Part shown: positions 1 to 7,222 of the stretch, in pieces
How positions within the stretch are numbered: the first letter of the stretch is position 1
Layout: every line of letters begins with the position of its first letter
IMG/VR virus record: IMGVR_UViG_3300017764_000041
Location: 1 to 32,786 of that record
DNA: 32,786 nt
Direction: 5' to 3' (one strand)
Source of the DNA: a virus
Position numbers and translations under genes: made by a program
The notes under the pieces: model-generated
The model's input: the letters and a program-made list of their open reading frames with translations, nothing else
What the model was told of the DNA's origin: nothing
The model's database searches: none

Positions 1-123
1 AAGCATAAACTGTTCCTGATCTATAGGAGTTTGATCTGCATTTTTTACCAGATCAGCTTCAAATAGAGTAGCTCTAGTTTCTATATTATTAAGTCTTTCA
101 ATGACACCAAAATATGCCCATAC
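1..123. repeat. Left copy of 123-bp direct terminal repeat
   Basis: The first 123 bases are identical to the last 123 bases of the window. The repeat lies inside an open reading frame that reads through without interruption when the ends are joined. This is what an assembler leaves on a circular contig, or what a true terminal redundancy looks like. The sequence alone cannot separate the two. Confidence 0.97.
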
Positions 124-204
124 TGCAGTTGCAGTAACACCTAATAATCCTAATAGATTTTTGAGAGGTAAGCCTATTTCAGTTTTATCTGAAAGACTAG
201 GCAT
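1..204 (-). CDS. Membrane-anchored coiled-coil protein, N-terminal part (gene continues across the window ends)
   Basis: The ATG is at 204-202 and the frame stays open to base 1. Joined to the right end (from 32663) it gives a 121-residue protein that stops at 32502. After a short polar start there is one hydrophobic segment, about residues 17-35 (beginning LLGLLGVTATAVW), followed by an acidic, heptad-rich tail of about 85 residues, probably a coiled coil. It sits between the tail-fibre genes and the lysis genes, so a role in the envelope during lysis (holin, antiholin or spanin partner) is possible. I recognise no named family. The hydrophobic segment and coil are seen; the lysis role is inference from position. 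Confidence 0.8.
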   Translation of the reverse strand, partial: MPSLSDKTEIGLPLKNLLGLLGVTATAVWAYFGVIERLNNIETRATLFEADLVKNADQTPIDQEQFML

Positions 205-241
205 TACCTACAAACACATTCGCCGTTACAAAATTCACACA

Positions 242-466
242 TTATTCAGAAGGTGCATAACCTGTAAGAGCAGTGATTTCTTCTTGTGTTAAACCTAAGT
301 CTAATAACTTAGTATTACCACTTGCTAATGCAGAATTTTCTGCAGATACAGATGCATCATATGCAGCTTTTTCTTCTTCTGCTTGTATTTTATCTGCTTC
401 CGCCAGAGTTAATTCTTCATCAGTAGCATCTCTTAGAACATTATTTACTAATATTTTTTTTGACAT
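242..466 (-). CDS. Small acidic protein downstream of the tail fibres
   Basis: This is a 74-residue acidic protein rich in Ala and Glu. The middle (about residues 17-50) looks helical, and the end carries LGLTQEEITALTG, a short motif I associate with small proteins next to tail-fibre genes in marine podophages. An AGGAG sequence precedes the ATG. Its position just behind two fibre genes suggests a fibre chaperone or accessory structural protein. This is inference; no catalytic motif is visible. Confidence 0.8.
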   Translation of the reverse strand: MSKKILVNNVLRDATDEELTLAEADKIQAEEEKAAYDASVSAENSALASGNTKLLDLGLTQEEITALTGYAPSE

Positions 467-475
467 ATTTACTCC

Positions 476-1417
476 TTATTTCTTGAACCCATAATATTTA
501 ATTACTGCATCTTTAACTGATCCTGCATAGAGAAAAGAAAATCTGAGTCCGTTATGTTGGGCTGCACTACCATCAAATCTACCATTAAATGCTTGTGGTG
601 TTGGCATATCATTACCTGAACCTTGTACAGTATGCCATCCCCACATACTTTTGTAACCATTGTTACTCCAACCACTACCCCAACCTTGAGGAGTGTGGTA
701 ATAAACAAAGTTTGATAAAGCATAACCTTGGAAAAAAGTAGGTGCAAATACACTAAGATCCCACTTATTATCACCTCCTCCGTTTCCTTGTTTCTGACCA
801 CCTACGCTACCTCCACCACTTACTGTGGTTTGTTTTGCCCAGTGCTTTATAAACTTATAGCTACTAGTTGTTACAGGATTTCCACTAGTATCTAGAAGTC
901 TACATCTTAAAGCATCTGCAGAATGAGTATCTATCCAACCAACAACCTTATACATATAATATAAACTGCTATTATATGTAGGCTGTATATCAATATCGGT
1001 TACACTACCAGATGATTGACCAGATACAGTTGCTGAACCTATCTCAACTATATCACTACTACCACCTGCAGCACCAAACTCATAACCATTTGCATTACTG
1101 TTTACTTTCAATACTTGACCTGCAGTACCAATTGATAATCCACCTAGATTACCACTATTATCTTTCAATGGGATTTGATTATTAGATAATCCAAATGAAT
1201 CACCTGATGCTCCACCTTTTGCTAAAAAGTTCCAATTAGAACTATTAACTGTTCCACTTGTTGAGGGTACTTGGTTTGTGGAATTTGCTACTGCTACATA
1301 AGACGAAAGTATACCATTGTCGGTATACTGAACGACATCTCTTTCAGTATAGGCAGTAGAACTAGACCAAGTGCCTTTGTTGACAAAAGATATTTTGCCT
1401 AAGTCTATTGTAGCCAT
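476..1417 (-). CDS. Second tail-fibre or receptor-binding tip protein
   Basis: The protein has 313 residues. The N-terminus carries a Trp/Tyr module (GTWSSSTAYTERDVVQY, about residues 15-31) resembling the small carbohydrate-binding modules (CBM5/12-like) often found in phage fibres. A related stretch, GNWAASTSYNKRDLI, occurs in the upstream 842-residue fibre. The middle has Ser/Gly-rich beta-type sequence including LGGLSIGTAGQVLKV. The last 180 residues are rich in Gly, Trp, Tyr and Asn, as in receptor-binding tips. It lies 13 bases after the main fibre gene with a GGAG ribosome site. I infer that it is a distal fibre or adhesin and probably a host-range determinant. No enzyme motif is seen. 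Confidence 0.8.
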   Translation of the reverse strand: MATIDLGKISFVNKGTWSSSTAYTERDVVQYTDNGILSSYVAVANSTNQVPSTSGTVNSSNWNFLAKGGASGDSFGLSNNQIPLKDNSGNLGGLSIGTAGQVLKVNSNANGYEFGAAGGSSDIVEIGSATVSGQSSGSVTDIDIQPTYNSSLYYMYKVVGWIDTHSADALRCRLLDTSGNPVTTSSYKFIKHWAKQTTVSGGGSVGGQKQGNGGGDNKWDLSVFAPTFFQGYALSNFVYYHTPQGWGSGWSNNGYKSMWGWHTVQGSGNDMPTPQAFNGRFDGSAAQHNGLRFSFLYAGSVKDAVIKYYGFKK

Positions 1418-1430
1418 ATTTTATTCTCCA

Positions 1431-3959
1431 TTATATTGTTGCTCTTAATTCACCTGATGCTGTTACAGACCAAGTAAAACCTGTTGATGCATACACAACA
1501 TCATCAAATGTTGCATACGTTGATGAACTAATATTATCTTGTCCACCATTTGTTGTAGTTACTGATAAACTACCTGTAGCTTGATCTACTACAAACCCAT
1601 AAATTTCAGGACTTGATGTGTTGCCACTTCCTGCTGAGTTAATAGTAAGAGTTCCTGCAGTATCATTGTAAGCAGTAGTAATATTGTTTCCTGCTACTAT
1701 TAAGCTAGATACTCTATCGTCTACTCTTTCATCAGTATAATAAAGATTAGAACCTTCTGTTAAGTTTGCTGTTGTTTTGGTTGCTAATCTATTATCGAAA
1801 TCTGAATTTGAAAAACCTGCATTACTAATCCAATCATAATCACTACCATTCCAGCTAAGAACTTCACCAGTTGCTGCAGTTGATTGATTTAAATGTGTAT
1901 CAACCGCACCATTTAAACCAGATGTTGTTTGATATGCACCTAATTGACTGTTATTTGCTAGTTCAATCCATGCACCACCATGAGCATAGTAACCTTTACC
2001 TGTTGCATGAACGTGTGCAAACATACCATGATAAGTAGTAGCACTAGGTAAATCACTAAGTTGTGCATACATATTTGCAAACTTAATTTTACCTGTAGTT
2101 GTAATATCGTTACTACCCATATCTAGAGCAGCTGACTCTACTAAAGCAGTTACTTCTGATTGAGTTTGATCTGCTGTAGCAGAAGATTCTATACCAGATA
2201 ATTTTGTTTTTTCTGCATCAGTAAAAGCATTAGTATTAGATTCACCTTCGTATGCACTTTTGATCTCTGCACCTGTTTGATCGGCAGTTGCACTTGCTTC
2301 TATAGCATTTAATTTTGTATGGTCAGCATCAGTAAACACGTTGCTATCACTGGCACTTTCTACAAGTGTTCTTATCTCACTAGCAGTCTGGTCTGCTGTT
2401 GCTCCTGTTTCAATACCACTTAACTTTGTATTTAAAGCTGTAGTATAAGAAGAAGTAGTTGCATCTAATACTGAACTATGAGCCTGGACATCAGATCCAA
2501 TAGCTACACCCATATTAGTTCTAGCAGTTCCTGCATTTGGTAAATCAGATAAATTGTTTGACTTTGTTAAGAAAGTAGTTCCTGAACTATAAGCATCTAC
2601 CCATGCACTTCCTGTGTAAACTTTCATAGCTCCAGAGCTAGAATTAAAATATAAAGCACCAGCAACCAAAGCATTTCCGTCATTATCTACAGTAGGATCT
2701 GAACTCTTTGGTCCTAAGTATCTGTCATCAAAACTATCAAAAGAAGCTAAAGCACTATCTCTTGCAGATTCAGCAGCAGTTTGTGCTGAAGCAGCAGCAG
2801 TTTGACTTGTGGCTGAAGCATTTGCACTATTTGCGGCAGCTGTCGCAGAATTACTAGCATTAGTTGCTGATGTAGCTGCGGCAGTCGCACTATTACCAGC
2901 ATTAGTTTCAGAAGTAGCAGAAGCAGTAGCTGAGTTAGCAGAATTAGTAGCTTGAGTTGTAGCTGTAGAGGCAGAAGTTGCTGCATTTGTAGCAGATGTA
3001 GATGCTTCAGAAGCCTTTGTAGTTGCAGTAGAGGCTTGTGTAGATGCAGTTGTTGCAGACGAAGCAGACGCTGTCGCTGAGTTACTTGAATTTGTAGCCT
3101 GTGTACCAGCATTTGTTGCAGATGTTCCTGCATTAGTTTCAGATGTCGCTGCATTAGTTGCTGATGTAGCAGCTTCAGTTGCTTTAGTTGTAGCAGTTGT
3201 GGCTGATGCCGCTGCGTTACTTGCTGAAGTAGATGCTGCAGATGCCGAACTAGCAGCGTTTGTAGCTGACGTAGTAGCTGTTGCAGCGTCTACTACTAAT
3301 TCATATTTTGCACTATTTGCATTTGTAGTAAGAGGCTGAGAACCAGATGATGTGTGTGATTCTAATACAATAAATACATTATTTGTGGATGTGTCTTTAA
3401 TTAAATCTCTTTTGTTATAACTTGTACTTGCAGCCCAGTTACCTCTAAATACACCCAGTTCTTGAGTAGCATCAAATCCATCACCAGAACTATTAATAGC
3501 AAGGACTTTGTTTGCAATCAGCTCTCCAGGTAAATCTGCATTGAAGGTTGTAGTACTAGTTACAGGATATTGTAATGTTCTTAAAAACTTTTCTTCTAAC
3601 TGTTGCATCATAGCAACAATCTTGTCTAATTCTGTATTTAGAGTTTGTATTGGAAAATTACCAGATACTGGAAAGTCAGAAGTTCTAGCAATAGCTACAT
3701 CTCTAATAATGGTAATAACATCATTCAGGGTAGCACCTGAGCCACCTAGTGTTATAGATCCCCCACCTGTTACACCTGCACCAATTACGCTGTATTGTGA
3801 TGCAGATGAAGGTGAGTTGTCATAAGTAAGGAGTGTCGTACCATTGAAAACTTTTAAATCTGCTACGTCAAAAAATTCAAAACTAACAGCAAATGTAGTC
3901 TGTCCAGACGTAGCTGTATATTGATTTTTAGGTGTTGTATCACTTATTTGTAATGCCAT
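1431..3959 (-). CDS. T7 gp17-like tail fibre protein
   Basis: The protein has 842 residues. The first 130 or so match the T7 tail-fibre N-terminal domain that docks the fibre on the tail: an Asn/Tyr-rich opening (NQYTATSGQTTFAVSFEF), then ITIIRD and LNTELDKIVAMMQQLEEKFLRT. A CBM5/12-like stretch follows near residue 172. Residues about 223-397 are an almost pure Ala/Ser/Thr/Asn repeat in seven-residue steps, likely a long helical trimeric shaft. Three copies of an ATADQT repeat 37 residues apart follow. The C-terminal 220 residues are beta-type sequence. Its first ATG shares a base with the stop codon of the upstream internal protein gene. Confidence in the fibre call is high; receptor specificity cannot be read. 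Confidence 0.92.
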   Translation of the reverse strand: MALQISDTTPKNQYTATSGQTTFAVSFEFFDVADLKVFNGTTLLTYDNSPSSASQYSVIGAGVTGGGSITLGGSGATLNDVITIIRDVAIARTSDFPVSGNFPIQTLNTELDKIVAMMQQLEEKFLRTLQYPVTSTTTFNADLPGELIANKVLAINSSGDGFDATQELGVFRGNWAASTSYNKRDLIKDTSTNNVFIVLESHTSSGSQPLTTNANSAKYELVVDAATATTSATNAASSASAASTSASNAAASATTATTKATEAATSATNAATSETNAGTSATNAGTQATNSSNSATASASSATTASTQASTATTKASEASTSATNAATSASTATTQATNSANSATASATSETNAGNSATAAATSATNASNSATAAANSANASATSQTAAASAQTAAESARDSALASFDSFDDRYLGPKSSDPTVDNDGNALVAGALYFNSSSGAMKVYTGSAWVDAYSSGTTFLTKSNNLSDLPNAGTARTNMGVAIGSDVQAHSSVLDATTSSYTTALNTKLSGIETGATADQTASEIRTLVESASDSNVFTDADHTKLNAIEASATADQTGAEIKSAYEGESNTNAFTDAEKTKLSGIESSATADQTQSEVTALVESAALDMGSNDITTTGKIKFANMYAQLSDLPSATTYHGMFAHVHATGKGYYAHGGAWIELANNSQLGAYQTTSGLNGAVDTHLNQSTAATGEVLSWNGSDYDWISNAGFSNSDFDNRLATKTTANLTEGSNLYYTDERVDDRVSSLIVAGNNITTAYNDTAGTLTINSAGSGNTSSPEIYGFVVDQATGSLSVTTTNGGQDNISSSTYATFDDVVYASTGFTWSVTASGELRATI
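2160..2415 (-). repeat. Three 111-bp repeats in the fibre gene
   Basis: Three copies of a 37-residue unit, each marked by ATADQT followed by a Glu-Ile or Glu-Val pair and, in the first two units, an Asn-x-Phe-Thr-Asp-Ala segment. The period is exactly 37 residues between successive ATADQT motifs. Similar units are common in phage fibre shafts. Confidence 0.8.
2760..3290 (-). repeat. Ala/Ser/Thr heptad repeat in the fibre shaft
   Basis: About 530 bp encode repeats of the kind ATSATNA and TASTQAS in steps of seven residues (21 bp). The copies differ at synonymous and near-synonymous sites, so this is an old, diverged coding repeat rather than a recent tandem expansion. It should form a long alpha-helical bundle. 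Confidence 0.85.
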
Positions 3960-6900
3960 TATCTTATACTTTTTTCAAACCTATCAAAGATACCATCTAA
4001 ATACCATATATTTTGCAAAGGTAAAGACCTTCGTATTGCTCTGGCTGTAGTGTAATCATAATTACCACTACCTGTATCTAACATTATTTCATATAAATTA
4101 GCTGCTAAACTACCACTTGGTCCAACTAATCCCATTTTTTGTTTATATGTTGAATCATAAGGCTTACCTGCACCTAATGCAGGAGCTATACCATATTCAT
4201 TATTACTTGCTACTTCTATCATTCTGTTTACATCACTAAATATACCAATAACTGCAGATCTATCAATCGCACTAGCTATTTTATCACCTAGTTTCTTTTT
4301 GCTGTAATCTCTATCAAATGCTCTTGTTCTTAACATATCAACCATAGCTCCTAACCCTACTAAGAATATAACTCCAGTAAAGAAATTTTGATCTCTTTCT
4401 TGTAAACCTCTCATCAAAATAGCTTGTGTAGCAGCCATACCAAATTTTTTGAATTGTGATAATACACCACCTAATTGTGAGTTCATCCATAATGGTACAT
4501 CTGCTTTATCTGGAGTAACAATAGTAGTTCTAATTTCTTGTCTAAGTGCATTACTAAAAGCGTTAGCAGCTTCTCTATCTGCCCAAGTATCTGATCTAGC
4601 TATTCTATTTATTTTCATACCACCAGTTTCTTTTGCTTTTACACCTAAACCAAACTCTTTGTATTGTTCAAATATTCTTTTAGCCATATCTCTATTTATT
4701 CCAATTTTTGTAAGTTTAGCTAATTCTCTTTTACCTATAGTACCTTTTACATATCTCTCTGATAATTGTAATATTTTGGTGCTTCCTATAAATGCAGAAC
4801 CTCTTTTTACTCCTGTATTCCAAACATTCATCATGTTAATAAAGGTAAAATATAACGAGTTGGCGCTGGATGTTGCTCTTTCAATACTATTCATTCCAAA
4901 AACCATATCATCTACGTTACCAATAATAGATGCTCTACCTGCAAATAATAAATCTAATGCTTCACCTGCCATTTCAGCTTCTCTTTTTGATAGCTTCATA
5001 ACTTGTCTAGACATTCCAGAAAAACCTGTATCTAGTATTTGACCAAAAGTATTTTTCAAACCATTTTGCATAATTAATCTTGCCATGTCAGGAACAGCTG
5101 ATAATGCTCCTTGTAAAAAAATCATGTTTTGAACATTCTTTAATGTTCTAATAGCAGCTGGTAATGCAGCACTTGGATCTGATGGTAATCCACGTGTACC
5201 TCTAAGCAAATCTCTTAATGCTTCTATATCTCTTAAATCTTGATCTCTTTCACCAATTAACTTTTTTCTTAATTCTGGTTTAGTTTTCTTTGGTGCAGTT
5301 TTATTTATAAAATTATCCCACTCTATTCTTAATTGTGCTATGCCTGGTTTATATCCAGGTCCTCTAATACCCATCATAGCAACATCACCAAATACTTTAG
5401 ATATTTCAATATCAGGCATAATAGAATTAAAATACTGTTTCATAATCAAACTAATATCATCTTCCATATATCCTCTTGCTAATAGATGCTCATCATCAAA
5501 ATTCCAAACTCTATTTCTTAAATGTTTAGATATACCTGATGCTTGAAAAGCAAACTCTAAATCAAATGTATCATCTTTACCTATTGGATTTTTTGGTAAT
5601 TTGTTAAATGGCATAGATGTTAATATGTCATCTGCTACCTCATCTAACTCTTTAGATGTCATTTGTATACCTTTGTTTTTAAATGCAATAAGTAAGTCTT
5701 TTTTAAACTGATTTATATCTTTTCTAATTAGATCTCTTCTCCAGTATCTAGGTAAAAAATCTTTTCTTAAAGGACCAGTTGCATTTATTGTGTCTAATCT
5801 AGCTTGTTCATCATCTATTCTTTTCATTATATCTTGTAATGAGTATTCTTTATTTTTTTGAACTACCTTTGTTTCACCTCTACTTCTCATTCCATCTCTA
5901 GTTTTTTTCAAACCTGCTATAATAAGTTTTGAATATAAACTAAATAATTCTTCTGCATCTGCTTCTCTACCAATTAACGTAAAGAAATTTTCTCTTACTG
6001 TTCTGGCTACATTTACTGCTTCTGGCAATAATCTACCTTGTCCAAAATTACTAGCTATCAAAGATTTAGATACTTGTTTTCTAAATTCTACTTCTGACAT
6101 AATATTATTTTTCTTAAAAAAGTTCTTAGCTCTATTTTTTAAGTTTGGTGTGCCGAGGTTGTTTTCTTCATAAACTCTTTTTAAATATTGTTTATATGCA
6201 TCTTTAACTGCTCGAATATTATCTACTACATATAAATTTTTTCTTGCAATATTTGATTCTATAGATCTTGTTGTTTCTATACCTTTTAAATTTTTATTTT
6301 GTATTAACTTTGTATCCATCATATCTGTAGCTATTTGTCTAACTGATAATAGTTTAGATTGTATGGCTCTAAACATAGGTGTAATAGGAGTATCTTCTAA
6401 TCCTGTATAGGTTTTAACAAAAGCCTCATCCCATAAATCATCATTATAAGACACACCTTTTGATTCAGCAGAAGCACTAGCTCCTACAGACTGTGGTTTA
6501 ACTTTTTTATTAGGATCAAAAATTCTAGTATCTATATCATCTTGATCTACAATTTTTGTACTTGCAACCTCAGTTTCTTTTCTATCAAGCCTATCCATAT
6601 CTCTATTGTATTTAGCAATAGCCTCACCACCTTCTTTGTTTCTAAGTCTTGATATACCACTAAGTAATCCTGTTGTTATAAGTGTACCAAAAGGAACTAT
6701 ATATGTTAGTTCTTGTTCTCTTGTTTTATCTATTGTTTGTTTATATAGCTCCTCAGCTGCCATAACTCCTGTTACCTTTTTTACATTTAAAGCACCTTGC
6801 GTTGTTCTAAATGCTTTTGCACTAAAAGCAAATAAACTAATAGGATCTAATATAGCACCTGTTAATCTTCCAATAAAATATGCTCCAGGGTTTGCTTGTA

Positions 6901-7222
6901 TAATGTCATTTTCTTCTTGCAGTTTAGTCATTAAATATTTGGTTTCATTTGCACTTTCTGAAAATTGAAAATAGTCCATATTATTTACAAATGGAGCTAA
7001 ACTTTTATCATAGAATGGGTTGTACTCTGGATCAGGTGTAAAGTTCTTTCTATTTCTTTCTGTGAATGTTGTGTATGATAAAGCTACACTATTTTCATCA
7101 ACAAATCCTTTTTGGATTCCTTCCATTTTTGGTCTAGAAAAAAACTTATCTAAACTAGATTCATTATCTACTGTTCTTGAAACGTGATTCTTATGAAAAC
7201 CTTTGTATACTACATTTGCCAT
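3959..7222 (-). CDS. Large internal virion protein (T7 gp16-like position)
   Basis: The protein has 1087 residues and is the last and largest of three internal-protein genes ahead of the fibre, the place held by gp16 in T7, where that protein is ejected to help DNA cross the envelope. It is Lys/Arg-rich with long helical stretches and some hydrophobic segments (for example about residues 112-135 and a Gly/Leu-rich stretch near 930). T7 gp16 begins with a lytic transglycosylase domain; I see no such catalytic Glu-Ser motif in the first 200 residues, and the protein is about 230 residues shorter. The gp16 role rests on position and size. Both ends are coupled to the neighbouring genes through TAATG overlaps. 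Confidence 0.75.
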   Translation of the reverse strand: MANVVYKGFHKNHVSRTVDNESSLDKFFSRPKMEGIQKGFVDENSVALSYTTFTERNRKNFTPDPEYNPFYDKSLAPFVNNMDYFQFSESANETKYLMTKLQEENDIIQANPGAYFIGRLTGAILDPISLFAFSAKAFRTTQGALNVKKVTGVMAAEELYKQTIDKTREQELTYIVPFGTLITTGLLSGISRLRNKEGGEAIAKYNRDMDRLDRKETEVASTKIVDQDDIDTRIFDPNKKVKPQSVGASASAESKGVSYNDDLWDEAFVKTYTGLEDTPITPMFRAIQSKLLSVRQIATDMMDTKLIQNKNLKGIETTRSIESNIARKNLYVVDNIRAVKDAYKQYLKRVYEENNLGTPNLKNRAKNFFKKNNIMSEVEFRKQVSKSLIASNFGQGRLLPEAVNVARTVRENFFTLIGREADAEELFSLYSKLIIAGLKKTRDGMRSRGETKVVQKNKEYSLQDIMKRIDDEQARLDTINATGPLRKDFLPRYWRRDLIRKDINQFKKDLLIAFKNKGIQMTSKELDEVADDILTSMPFNKLPKNPIGKDDTFDLEFAFQASGISKHLRNRVWNFDDEHLLARGYMEDDISLIMKQYFNSIMPDIEISKVFGDVAMMGIRGPGYKPGIAQLRIEWDNFINKTAPKKTKPELRKKLIGERDQDLRDIEALRDLLRGTRGLPSDPSAALPAAIRTLKNVQNMIFLQGALSAVPDMARLIMQNGLKNTFGQILDTGFSGMSRQVMKLSKREAEMAGEALDLLFAGRASIIGNVDDMVFGMNSIERATSSANSLYFTFINMMNVWNTGVKRGSAFIGSTKILQLSERYVKGTIGKRELAKLTKIGINRDMAKRIFEQYKEFGLGVKAKETGGMKINRIARSDTWADREAANAFSNALRQEIRTTIVTPDKADVPLWMNSQLGGVLSQFKKFGMAATQAILMRGLQERDQNFFTGVIFLVGLGAMVDMLRTRAFDRDYSKKKLGDKIASAIDRSAVIGIFSDVNRMIEVASNNEYGIAPALGAGKPYDSTYKQKMGLVGPSGSLAANLYEIMLDTGSGNYDYTTARAIRRSLPLQNIWYLDGIFDRFEKSIR

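Noticed and set aside
2747-3154. A Leu/Gln-rich open frame on the same strand as the fibre gene
   Set aside because: It is the shifted frame of the Ala/Ser/Thr repeat; the regular repeat DNA keeps this frame open by chance.
2160-3290. Short repeats at regular spacing that could suggest a CRISPR array
   Set aside because: The repeats are coding, diverged and without unique spacers; they encode the fibre shaft.
4449-5042. A 197-codon open frame on the plus strand opposite the large internal protein gene
   Set aside because: It lies wholly inside a well-supported minus-strand gene, has no ribosome site or motif, and its composition is that of an antisense shadow in A+T-rich DNA. The same applies to 3508-3825, 6606-6968, 11291-11632, 11792-12190 and 17357-17938.
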